Part shown: positions 11,202 through 21,939 of the stretch, piece after piece | Numbering within the stretch: position 1 is the first letter of the stretch | How the letters are laid out: every line of letters starts with the position of its first letter | Source: Stratiolaelaps scimitus | Lineage: Eukaryota > Arthropoda > Arachnida > Mesostigmata > Laelapidae | Reading direction: 5' to 3' | NCBI GenBank assembly: GCA_019614645.1 | Contig: JABWDB010000004.1 | Coordinates: 3,844,001-3,908,000, forward strand | DNA: 64,000 nt | Made by a program: the position numbers and the translations under genes | The notes under the pieces: model-generated | The model's database searches: none | What the model saw: the letters and a program-made list of their open reading frames with translations, nothing else | What the model was told of the DNA's origin: nothing

Positions 11202-12707
11202 ATGGCGTCTAATGTGGGCCAGTCACCATCTACATCATCATCATCATGTAGAGATGATTATGAGATCGCCGAAAGTGTGCGTCTTATTGGGGAGTTTAAA
11301 GTTGCTGTGCAAGCAATTCACAAGTTTCCTTCGGATCGAGTCTTGGAGTCTATGGGCAGGATACACGATCTCCTCGACCTGTACGGCAACATCGATCTGA
11401 CCACTGAACTCAAGGCTGTGCCAAAGCTCTTGCAATGGATTCAAGTAAAAGGTCATCCGGACATCCAAGTTAAGGCTGGCGAGCTTTTGTGCCAACTGTT
11501 CGATCTACGCATGGATGTGGATAGCTGTTGCACAGATTCGTTCTGGGGAAGCCAGATTCTCATCGATCTTCTCGACTCACCCATTGATAGTGTGATTGAG
11601 GTGGCGGTGCGTATGCTGTCCAGGATGGCTATATCAAAAGCTCAGCTTTGCAATGAACTCATCAACCAGGGCATAATGCCACGCCTAGTTCATCTTATCA
11701 ATAGTGTCACTGACGAATCCCTTCTGTGCTTGTTGTCGGAATGCCTAGGAAATCTTTTCAGTCACAAGTCGGTTCCATCAAATGTGACAACGATGTGTAT
11801 ACCAGCAATCAGGGTGCTTCTGGTGAATGGGTCCCCCGCCGTGGTTGCTAGCGCTTGCTGCACGCTGGCAACCGCAGTTCACTGCATGGACAACACCCAC
11901 ATTGATCAACTGAGCAATCTCGAGATTATTGAGCGACTCCTCTATATAGTCAACACTTACGACGACGATCTCGCTTTGCAATGGGCCCTCGAGTCGATAA
12001 TGAATATTATTTCCAGTGTAGCGAAGACGCACACAGGTGGCTCAGAAGCCAAGCGATCGACCATGCTCACACGGGTCATCTTGACAGCCCGGCAATTTCG
12101 CTTCTCAAACAACGACAGCAGGAGGATGTCGACCCTCCAGCATGAGGCAAGGCTTTTTGAACTACTCGAGGAACTGTTCAATTGGGAGCTGATGCCTGCT
12201 CTCACCAGATGTCTTCAGCGCAATAATGTCGACACCCAAAGTCAATCGGTGACCACCATTGATCACATTATAACTCACTCAATCAGCGCTTACCATCCGA
12301 CCGTGTTAGCTATCAGAAAGGCTGCCCTACGTTCACTGGTCGCATTGTTGGTCGATCCATTGACCGTGAAGCAGATTCGAATTATCACAATGCGACTTGT
12401 AAGTAAAATTGTCGAGTCCGGCAGGCTGATGGGCTTGTGCGGCTACCTTCGTGTGTCGGTAAACGTCGACGAGCTTGGCGAGTTGGAATCTTACTTTATA
12501 TCCGAGGAGGAGGAAATTCGTTATATTGCGAGGGAGTTTGTAAGGTGGGCGCTCGAAAGGAGACTTCCGCTTGAGGTAACGGAAGATGGAGTCCCCCGCC
12601 AGCCCATTGCCAGTGACAGGCCCCGTTGCAATGCCTACTGTGTAGTGATCGTTGTCATAGGGTTTATCATTGTTTTGGTACTGGCTCTCTTGAGGCTCGC
12701 TGCTTAA
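11202..12707 (+). CDS. Intronless importin-alpha-like ARM protein, tail-anchored
   Basis: A single uninterrupted frame encodes 501 residues. The start has a good context (A at -3, G at +4). Residues 1-25 are Ser-rich. From about residue 70 to 272 the protein runs through ARM repeats whose order and spacing follow importin-alpha repeats 1-5 (for example GIMPRLVHL at 157-165, ACCTLATAV at 218-226 and WALESIMNI at 261-269). A weaker helical repeat region continues to about 450. The basic importin-beta-binding domain is absent. The tryptophans of the NLS groove are missing in repeats 1-3 (positions near 95, 137, 180); only the Asn at 184 is kept. Residues 478-497 form a strongly hydrophobic segment followed by four to five residues, the layout of a tail-anchored membrane protein. 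The family assignment is by eye. Single-exon structure plus divergence suggests an old retrocopy or a fast-evolving lineage-specific paralogue. It probably does not act as a soluble import receptor; membrane tethering is an inference. Confidence 0.8.
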   Translation: MASNVGQSPSTSSSSCRDDYEIAESVRLIGEFKVAVQAIHKFPSDRVLESMGRIHDLLDLYGNIDLTTELKAVPKLLQWIQVKGHPDIQVKAGELLCQLFDLRMDVDSCCTDSFWGSQILIDLLDSPIDSVIEVAVRMLSRMAISKAQLCNELINQGIMPRLVHLINSVTDESLLCLLSECLGNLFSHKSVPSNVTTMCIPAIRVLLVNGSPAVVASACCTLATAVHCMDNTHIDQLSNLEIIERLLYIVNTYDDDLALQWALESIMNIISSVAKTHTGGSEAKRSTMLTRVILTARQFRFSNNDSRRMSTLQHEARLFELLEELFNWELMPALTRCLQRNNVDTQSQSVTTIDHIITHSISAYHPTVLAIRKAALRSLVALLVDPLTVKQIRIITMRLVSKIVESGRLMGLCGYLRVSVNVDELGELESYFISEEEEIRYIAREFVRWALERRLPLEVTEDGVPRQPIASDRPRCNAYCVVIVVIGFIIVLVLALLRLAA

Positions 12708-13285
12708 CCAGCGTAGTAAGGGGTGATGCTGAAAAGACCAATGTGAAGATAGTAATCGCCACAAAGTCGACAACGCTCTAACATACGGACATCTGAGTTG
12801 GTCAGCAGGACGCTGACCAACGAATATAGCTTGCATGTTTTTTAATGGTTTCGCTTTTATCAAAATTTTTCAGAAAATTGTGATGTATTAAAATCGCTTA
12901 TAACGCTTATAAACGTATTGCTTGTAGATGCCAGAGCCAACTGGCGATTTGATCTTAGAAACCGCGCCCAAGATACGATAATGAAGGGGCATATTGTATC
13001 ATGATGTCATTATAAATTGTATGCGTGTAATGCCTTCACGTGCAGGTTCATGTTGAATGAATAACTAAATACTCAATCAATTCAAGGGTGGTCGGGTATG
13101 AGACGATCATACTTGACTAGTAGTGGTTATGTACAGGGTAGTTGCCTGCAAAAATTGTATGACGAAATACTAATTTAAACAGTAGCGGGCAGCAAATGTT
13201 GATAACCGACTCCAGTTAAACATAGGGTAGCATAATTCATTGTAGAAATTGCATATTGTGTCACCTTTTGCTCCTGGGATGAACA

Positions 13286-13291
13286 AATAAA
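13286..13291 (+). terminator. Candidate poly(A) signal, ARM-repeat gene
   Basis: AATAAA occurs 579 bp past the stop codon, and a second copy lies at 13353-13358. These are the first canonical signals I noticed downstream on this strand, so a 3' UTR of about 0.6 kb is plausible. Confidence 0.4.
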
Positions 13292-13359
13292 TTGAGTGCA
13301 TGAATTTGTGAACGCTATTTTAAGTATATGATTGATCGTATTTACTATTTTCAATAAAT

Positions 13360-14571
13360 TATTCTAACGATATCGTCGGTATAGATATTGCCATCGACGG
13401 GTATCAACGAGTATAAACTATAGAGAGTGAGTCGTGTCAACAGCTTCAACGCAATTGACTCATAACTATTATTACCATTGCAACCACCTATACGTGACGT
13501 TTCCACTGCCATCTCGCTGCTCGCTTAACGCGAGGAAATATCATCCAGCATTCGACTGTTTGGAATGTGTTACGCTTGGCGGACGCCGTTTGAGTAGGCC
13601 TGTGTTGTAGTGCCGTACGGGGTAGCATTGGCCTACATAGGTAGTCGTTCCGGAGAGGCAACAGCGACTAAAATGGGACCTAGACATGAATGATCTCCGG
13701 CGTTGACCATCTTTCTAACCAGAGTGATACAAGGTAAAAACAAAATCAATGCCTATGACAACAGATTTCTTGGCCTGCGCTGAGTACTAACCAGTTGAAG
13801 GAAATTGTTTCCCGGGATACAAAGCAAATAGCTGCATATGAATCATAGTAAAGGTTCTATGCACCGATTAGGAGTTATTGTTATAGTCACTGGAAATGTT
13901 TAGGTGTTACATCATTTGAATGTTGTCTAACAAGGCTACCGTTTTACGGTATTTCAGACACAACACATAGATTTTTTTTTGTTAGCTAAACAGCTTAAAT
14001 AATAGGTCGAACACTTAATCAATGCGTACGTATATTTGTACATACGCACACTTATAGTTATGATATATGTGTGTATATATACACATGTGTCTCAATATAA
14101 TAGAAGAAAACTATACGCGTATTAGTGGACTATACATAATCTGTAATCTATAGTTTCGTGTTTGTTCTATTTTAAATGTAGTGATTGAGGCATATGCTCA
14201 TTGAACATCCCGCATACTCAATTTATTAGTTATCACTTAAGCTTTCACAACTCAAATTAATAATGAAAATATTTTCTGTGGGTATTTAAAAAAAACACGT
14301 GAAGTCTTTTCTAAGAGCTATTTCCTGGTGCTACCGGGCTAACCGACTCAGCTACACTATAGGGTGACTGCAAAATGATATCAGCTGAGCTTGCTTTCAC
14401 TTATATGTGAAGGAGAGGGTCAAGTTACACACGTTGTCTGTCTGTTTGCGCCCACGCTTCTTGGGATAACTGTAGGTAATTATCGCATTGATTCTCACGG
14501 TTGATTTTCGGCTCATTAAGCAAACAATCATTTTTTGGTTTTGTCACATACGATATATCCGGTTTTCATAC

Positions 14572-14604
<33 letters not shown>

Positions 14605-14936
14605 CCTAGATGTTGAAACTATAATACAACAGATGAATGTACTGGAGCCGCCATTGTACGACTTTGTAGTCGGACTACCTGGATGAACCACCGTCGAATT
14701 GATTGATCGAACGGCGGCTACGGCGGCGGCTACGGCGGCGGCTCAATCCGGTCTGCCCTCCAACGGATTCGATATGACAAATTATCGCTACGAATAATAA
14801 CCCACATTTGCAACCGAGTACAACTTGAGTGTAATTTTCAATCTCGCGTTGAAATTCTATATCATCTTGACCCTAGTCGAATGACTTGATGTTTCCATAA
14901 TCGCCATCCTGTCTACGGCTACGCCTTCGTATGTGA
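13360..14936. other. Non-coding, repeats only
   Basis: No gene is supported. There is a (TA)n run at 14574-14603. At about 14711-14742 a GC-rich 12-bp unit (GGCTACGGCGGC) is repeated two to three times. Confidence 0.5.
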
Positions 14937-14942
14937 TTTATT
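14937..14942 (-). terminator. Candidate poly(A) signal, minus strand
   Basis: TTTATT on the plus strand is AATAAA on the minus strand. It lies about 110 bp downstream of the stop codon of the possible exon ending at 15051. Confidence 0.35.
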
Positions 14943-15050
14943 CACATTTGCTCTCCCCCACCTCCCCAAACACAGTAAGTGGCTTCAATAGACATTGCTG
15001 TTGTTGTTATTCTTGTCGGATGCTTCGTCGAAATCCTAATGTTCCTATTA

Positions 15051-15247
15051 CTATAAATATAAGGACGATCTCTTATTGTCCTTGACCAGGTCGAAGCTGA
15101 GGGATAAATAGGCCTCATCATTGGTTTTCCCTCCCGTCGTGTTACGGCTTCCGTGGTCCAAATCCACCACATTATTGCGTAGTTGCCGCTTCCCATTCAT
15201 ATTTTCATAGTTTGATAGGAGCATAGGGCCTGCTCGGGTCTCCTGGA
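15051..15247 (-). CDS. Possible terminal exon, unknown product
   Basis: On the minus strand an acceptor-like sequence (GATAACTTCCAG) precedes an open frame of about 64 codons ending in a stop at 15051. The translation has ordinary protein composition, polar in its first half and ending in SLYL. An AATAAA signal follows about 110 bp downstream, as expected for a last exon. I do not recognise the product. Upstream exons would lie in the GC-rich DNA above 15.3 kb, where I could not find any. The frame also runs open upstream of the acceptor, so the boundary is uncertain, and the whole may be chance. Confidence 0.3.
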
Positions 15248-15269
15248 AGTTATCCGACTTCAAAGCGAC

Positions 15270-16594
15270 TAGCCACCGAAGCAGCCCAACGGGAATTCAA
15301 GCGGGCGGGCGGGCCTCGACGGCTGGAAGGCGGCTGCTATGTAGCAGCGGGCGACCTTGACCAGTCGCGCGGACGACAACGGCGTGACGGATGGCCACTT
15401 TGGGACCTGTCCAGCATCGGCAGAGTCGGTCAACCGGACGTAGCGATTTCATCGCGGTAGTAGCCGCCCCATAAATAGGCAGCAGAAAATTGCCGGCGAT
15501 GGTTGGGGAGCTCCCGGGATCATCTGCATAAATACGTCGGTGGCTGAGGGAGGAACTAGCTCAAGGCGATGGCAGGAAATTATTGGCCGACTGCGGTCGC
15601 GTCGAACCGCTTCGAGTCGTGTTTTGAGCACAGAGGTGCCCTGCTACCGCTGCCACTGTCAAGCGAGGAGTGTCGACAAGTGAGAGGCCGCTGGTGCGCG
15701 TCAAATTTGCTTGTCGCCTTTCGTCTGTTTTATTGTTCATTCTTTATCTACGTCTACTCGACGTACCTATGTGTTATCGAGGTAGGGGGCGAACGCTGGC
15801 CACAGAGGACAGGATGAATGCGTCTTATCATTCCATGGGATTACCTCTGTTCGCAGGGGACGAGTCACCTGGTGACAGCTACCACCAACTGCTGCTGCTG
15901 CTGGCGCTCTACGATACGCCATGATGCTCGAGCAGGAAGAAGCGCCTAAAACTATCGGAAGCTTAGCCGCCAGTTGTGCTATTGCAATACAGATGTTATA
16001 TTCTTTTCAGTTTCACACCTTTGTTTCTTCTATATCTCAGTACGTATCATGTCTGCCATCAGACGACGTTCTGAACATTGTCGGAGCCTGCTCGGACGAT
16101 TTAGTCATTTCATATTGTACGTTACCGTACTTCGGTTTATTTACCGTTCTTATGATGTTAAATAGCGTATGCGGCAACCATTCAATGCAGTCTCGTCTCC
16201 TACCTTTTGGGCCATAATTTTAGCTTGTCTTCCCCCTCTCTCTCTCTCTCTCTCTCTCTCTCCCGCTAAATCAACAGGGGTACAGCTGAATCACCTGTGC
16301 CCCTCCTTATCTATGATTAATCTGGCACTATATCCCGGAGTATCGCTCGACTCAACGCTGGTGAGCCACTGGTTGCCGCTTAATTGTGCGTAGAGCATTT
16401 CTACAAATGGCATGTACTGTATATTCATTAATTCAGCTGCATTCATGTGTCCATTAACGCTGTAGAAAACGCTCATTTGAACGTCTCTCCATCAAATCAA
16501 CAAATTGGACCTCAGCAGCCTCTTCCGACCCTCGACACAACATCAAGTCCGTAGAAACGGCTTTGATAGCAGACTCTCCACCCGGCCTCAATTT

Positions 16595-16632
<38 letters not shown>

Positions 16633-17008
16633 TAATGCTTCAAGCCCGTCCCATACGAATCAGCCGGCTCGCGCCGTTCTGTCACCGCCGCCGCCGCCGA
16701 CGACATCCTCACTATTCACGACCGGCCGAACCCGTTGATCCGTACAATCCGTATCAGAACAAAACCCGAACTACCGCTTCTGCAACTATTATCGACACCG
16801 GTCTGTCGCGAGCCCGGTCTCCAACGTCTCAATCCCGAGCCATTACTCCGACTAACGATGGCAGCGTATGACACTCGAAACCTAAACGAAAACATCGGAA
16901 CGACACCACCCGTGCAGTTGACTTGTTCCACCGGCAGAGTTCGCAAAAATTATGTATACTACTCTGATTAAAAAGTGCTGATAGAACTGCACTGAGCCTG
17001 TTATATGT
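15270..17008. other. GC-rich block, then microsatellite DNA
   Basis: From 15.28 to 15.7 kb the DNA is GC-rich and includes GCGG and GGGC tandem steps; it could be a promoter or CpG-rich element, but no gene start is evident. Further on are a (CT)n run at 16238-16263 and a (TA)n run at 16599-16632. Open frames around these repeats are low-complexity. Confidence 0.4.
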
Positions 17009-17500
17009 TTATTCATCATCAAAATTGCACTTGTCCCCTTCGAAGTAGTCTCCTCCCGCTGCAAAGCACCGACGAAACCTTTTTTTCCATTCTTCGAAAC
17101 CTTTTACAAAGGCCGATTGTGGTATCGGCTTTTGCTCCTTTTGCGCGACGCCGCTTGAATTTTTCCAGTCGTTTCGTGTGATCGCCCCCTTTCTATTTCG
17201 AAAACAGGAACTAGTCACCGGGAGCCCGATCTGGCGAATAACGGGCTGCGGTAACACCGGCACCGATAGTTATTGTAAAAATCACGAAACAAGTAGCGAG
17301 GTGTGCGCTCATTTTTTCGCTATGTTTTCGTCCGTGATCGCCGCCGATGGACGTCCGGAGCGCGGTGAATCCTCCAAATTGTCTCGACCCTCCCGAAAAC
17401 ATCCGTTTTCAAACGCAACGAAAAATGAAGCCGCGCTTCTGGATTTCCATGATTTTGAGGCAGGGCCCCGACATGATTCACTCCAATCTGTCACCCCGCG
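17009..17500 (-). mobile_element. Internally deleted mariner remnant
   Basis: On the minus strand, 17310-17500 encodes an N-terminal mariner fragment containing LEDSPRSGRPSAAITDENI, the linker after the second helix-turn-helix. A second piece at 17009-17210 encodes the C-terminal end, with FEEWKKRFRRCFAAGGDYFEG, and finishes at a stop at 17009-17011. The roughly 200 codons of catalytic core that normally separate these parts are missing, and the pieces are in different frames. The element is therefore a non-autonomous, dead copy. It belongs to a different subgroup from the mariner at 9.7 kb, judging by its linker and C-terminus. Confidence 0.8.
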
Positions 17501-18180
17501 CGAACCAGACGAGCCCGGAACTTATCATTGTTATCGCTGGATAGCTGACGAAGTTCTGAATCATTCGAAGTGGTTGCATTTCGATTTTTGAAAGATTAGC
17601 GACGACCACAGCACAAACACTTTATCACTACTTTTCTACCATAGTGATGATCTACCATAGTGTGACTACAGTGCAACTCGCCATCCATGCGTTCGTGTAG
17701 ATTACCCTGAATATAGCTGTTACGTCACGTTAAAAGTTTCAGGTAGCTTCGAGGATATCGGGAACAGCCCTCAGATCGTAGACACGTGTCTGTCATTAGA
17801 CTTCATTTACTCTTTGATGTTCTTCATATCGTTCTTACTTGGAAGCTCTTGTCGGTTGCTTCATAAACGAATACAAATTGTTATTACGAAAGTACACACT
17901 ATTTCTCCACCCGTCCGCCCGTTATATATATCTAACAATTCATCGTATCGCTTCATTGTGTAAAATGGAATATATACAATTCCGAAACGACAAACTCTCC
18001 CACTCGAACTCACTTCTCCGTGTCTCTGTTTCATTATCGTCAGGTCTGTTTATGGACCATGTCCTCATAGAATACTATTCGCTTTCTCTCTGTCCCTCAA
18101 TCTACCTCCCTTTTTACTATGTGGATGTAGATACCAGCGTCTACGTTCGTACCTACATCTGTGTGTAAGGTGCCTATGAC
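17501..18180. other. Non-coding, nothing recognised
   Basis: No gene is supported. CTACCATAGTG occurs twice within 17636-17664 as a short direct repeat next to the mariner remnant. I could not show that this is part of a terminal repeat. Confidence 0.4.
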
Positions 18181-18984
18181 ATGTGCGATCACCGATGTTT
18201 GACTCGGCTCCTCGGTCGCGTGGCGTCACATGACGAGTTAGCGCGCGACAATGACGACGGAGACCGTTGCAAAAACACGAACGTTTGGCGCGCGCCGAAC
18301 CCTGCTCCTGCTGCCTCTGGCAGGCTGTCTCGTCGGCCGTCGCCGCCGCCGCCGCATCGCCTCCATCAGCTTCGACTTCAGCAATAAGCGGCGCATCAGC
18401 GTCATCAGTACGCACGTTGCTGCTGCTGCTGTTGCTGCGATGTTGTTATAGAGCTTCGTCTACGGCCCGTATAGGGGAACGCCCGAGGAGGAACTAAAGA
18501 GCTAGGCGGCTGCCTCGCTTTACTCAGTCACTGAGTCGTAGTCGCGGTTGTCGGCGGCGTCGGCAGCCAGTCATAGCTCAACACACCAAGAGAGAGAGAG
18601 AGAAAGAGAGGAGGCAGAACAGCAGATGGTGTTCAAACTCTCCGACTCACCGAGCCCGGCCGGAGGAGGACATTGCTAGTCTCGGCCGTGGGCCGTGGGC
18701 CATGCGCCATGGTCCGTGGAACCGACACGAGTCGAGACACACCACGATCAGTAAGAGCAGCACATACATAGATCTGCCTGCGTACCGACACATACATATA
18801 TACATGCATATATAAATACATAGATCGGTACAGTAACTACCCTTGGTCCGGCGACAGCCAGGGGCTGGTTGTCGCTGTGGGATAGCCGGCAGCAGTTTTC
18901 GTTCAGTTGTAGTCAGAGAAGGGGAGAAAAGAGTGCTCTAACCGGCTTTTCTGTCGGAGAGCTCCGAACAGCCAAAGCATTTGC

Positions 18985-19022
<38 letters not shown>

Positions 19023-19160
19023 CAGGCATCCGGCCGGTACGGAGGAATGGGATGCAGGCAGCGGTTTGGCCCCGGACAGATTTTTTATCGCTTTCGGGAG
19101 TCTTCCTTCCACGTCGAAGCCCCGGGCTCATGTGCTCATATACATCTACAGCGAGGCGGT
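18181..19160. other. GC-rich, promoter-like block with trinucleotide runs
   Basis: This kilobase is clearly richer in G and C than its surroundings. It contains CCG/GCC runs (18338-18358), CTG runs (18419-18436), a (GA)n run (18592-18609) and a pure GGC run (about 18986-19021). The perfect odd palindrome CTCAGTCACTGAG lies near 18523. Open frames exist on both strands, but all are low-complexity. The pattern is typical of a promoter or 5' leader of a developmental gene, but I cannot identify a transcript or direction. Confidence 0.4.
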
Positions 19161-20960
19161 CGGAACGATGAGGATAGAAGCAACAACTACTGCGTACTAC
19201 AATACATCGCAGCTTTCAGGTGTCCTGCAACGCAGAGGAGTTGATCTCGCGGGGTTGGCCGTAGTACTAATAACTCTCTCGATATTCGTAGTTAGCTGCA
19301 TTCGATAGTTACCGATCGTGGTCACACAACGATAGATTGAGAGAACGCACATAGAATTAGTATCGAATATATTGCATGTATTAGCCATTTATACGCTCTT
19401 ACAGGCGAAGTAAGGAAATAGCTAGTTTATTTATTATTACGATATATAGCTGGTCTACGCAGCTTCAAATGTTGTTTTTTTTACTCTGAACTTGAATCTC
19501 AAAACGTGCTGTTCTGGAAAGCGCGAGGTGGTACGAGCAGTAAATCAAAGTAGAAATGCGTTTGTCCTTAAACAGTCTCGCCTCACGTTAACGAACGCAT
19601 CCATCGTCATCATAGCTCGTTGGTACGCTTAAACAGTATCACAAGACGAATTTAGAAATATCAGATCATCTGGGCGATTCTGTTTATCCGGCTCCTGAGC
19701 CCCGTGACATGATGCATTCGTGTGCTCCTTGCAACTGGAAATACAACACGTAGCTGCACGGGTTGATTAGGGCTGAGAGCCAGCCCGAAAAGCATATCCC
19801 GCCGGCTGCGAGCGCACACTCGGCTGACTTCCGCCTGTCGGGAAATACTGTGAGAACAGGAACATAAGGTGATACGGGTCAGGAAAAGGTAGAATAACTG
19901 GAAACGATGCGTGATATTGAATGTAATCGGTAAATTGATTCTCAAAAAATCCTGAGCTAGTGTTGCGTGCGAGACGAGCACACGGAAGGATCTTGATGAA
20001 TGACTACTAACAGCTATTTTGCTATTAGTTGGTTAGGACAATCTTCAGAAGCCTCGCTGACAGTTGAGCTAACTAACCCGAACGAAGTACAACGCTCGAG
20101 CAAGATGAACCTCACAAGATCTTCGCTTTCTTTTAGGAAATCGGCCAGCTCTGAACAGATGAGTTGTGCCTCAGTGTTCTCCCAAGGTGGTGGACGTGTC
20201 TATTCGTTTCATCACCAGTGAAATGGAAGTTCTGCCACATATAAGATGATTACTATTACACTGCCGGTGCCACCTGACGAGTAATCATTTGCGTCCGATA
20301 GCAGCAAGACGGATGTCCTTAAAGTGTCCTGGTGAGGCACGTCCTCGCTGGGTTCCTTGTTTGTTTGTGATGTCAGGGGGCCAGACGAATGCGTGGTGCC
20401 CGCATCCTTTTTGGCCGCCATCTGAATGTCTGCGTTGCAAAAGCATCTGGAATGCGACGTCAGTGGTGAAAACGCGTTTGGCCGGCGGGTTTCTGGGTTC
20501 AAAGGAAATTTGTCATCTCTGCCGGCGTGTGTTGCCTCTGCTGAGTAGCGATAGAAGAGACATCCTCCATTGTCGACACTTCCATTGCACGTTCATGCTA
20601 TTTCTTTTTCGCACTGGTGACAGGATTCTTTGAGGAGTCCCATTCGCACTTGGGAAAAGACACAACCTGACGGTCACCGTCGACAATGTCCCTTGGCCCC
20701 GAACGTTGTCATGGGCGAACTCAGCACAATTGTCTGTTCGCCGGGTCAGGACAGGTTTATCTAGCTAGGGAGATGCAACTGTCAGTAAATGCGTGTGTCG
20801 CCTATTGTGTGTTGCGAATCGTGTCATGGTTTCAGATCTGCGCACTCGCCTAGAATCAAAATCATAGTAATAGTAATAAATATAATAATAAGAACTGGAG
20901 CTTTTCTCATAAAACGTACGACGAGTTGCTTTCAATCCAGTATCTAGATAATATTATGAT

Positions 20961-21000
<40 letters not shown>

Positions 21001-21263
21001 TAGGAATAATCTAGTATACCCTAGATAAGTACAGATGACAGTGACCAGGCAAACAAGTAAACACTCTCATTTTTACACCGGGTCATACGCAAAGATATAG
21101 ATGATAATGATATAGTCTCCGTCGGCACCTATCGCCATAATATCACGGTATTTTATTATTATTATAATATACATCTCTCGTTTGTGTCTACTCAAGCAAA
21201 ATGAGGGTGATAAGAAGCACACGTTGGGTTGTACTTTCCATATGATTATTTTAATATGTATAA
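19161..21263. other. Non-coding; AT-rich downstream flank of inscuteable
   Basis: No gene is supported. A long (ATA)n run lies at about 20955-21000, and the region from 20.9 to 21.3 kb is AT-rich. Part of it is probably the 3' flank or 3' UTR of inscuteable on the minus strand. Confidence 0.45.
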
Positions 21264-21269
21264 TTTATT
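21264..21269 (-). terminator. Candidate poly(A) signal of inscuteable
   Basis: TTTATT on the plus strand reads AATAAA on the minus strand, about 670 bp past the inscuteable stop codon. It is one of several candidates in this AT-rich 3' flank (another lies near 21152), so the 3' end is uncertain. Confidence 0.3.
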
Positions 21270-21939
21270 AATTATATTATAAATTTAATTTAGTTATAAT
21301 AACTGCATCTCTAGCTCTCTTCCACGTCGTCGAATACATCAGTATCGATCCGTATCGTGCCGATTCAGTTTTTCTATGGATAAAATAGCATTAATATTTA
21401 CATCTTTGGCTTTCAGCTTTTCATCTTAACCCACACTCTCGCATGCAATAGATGTTTGTACGCGTGAATAGATGCTCTACATCTGTACAATATGCCACAC
21501 TGGACACCCGTCGTAATGTGCGCTCATCTCAGCGTCCTGTTGTTCCTGAGCTAGAATTGATTTGACTAGATCGTTTCACCTCAGGGGCTTCTGGAAGAAG
21601 GAAGGCGCCTCGCGCGTCGACAAGACGCCCGAGGCGCTCCGGCGGTAGCTCAACAAAATAGAACGGTGATAACGGAACGTCCAGAAACCTCGATTGTGCT
21701 CATCCTCATTTTGGCATCTCAAGGATCGCGAACTCAAACTCAAATATGGATCGATGTTGTTATAGATAAGACTCCCCTTAAAACGACACAACAACACTGA
21801 ACTCTGCTACTCACGGGTAGAATCGGGTCTGCGACGCAGCCCCCGCGTACTAATTCGTGGTAGCAACTACTACATTTTAAAATTATATTATTATTATTAT
21901 CGTTATCGTTATTATTATAATAATTATTATTATTATAGT

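Noticed and set aside
18065..18415. 116-codon minus-strand frame starting MRTDDADAPL
   Set aside because: Ala and Arg runs from GCC/CCG repeats; no donor or motif that I could support.
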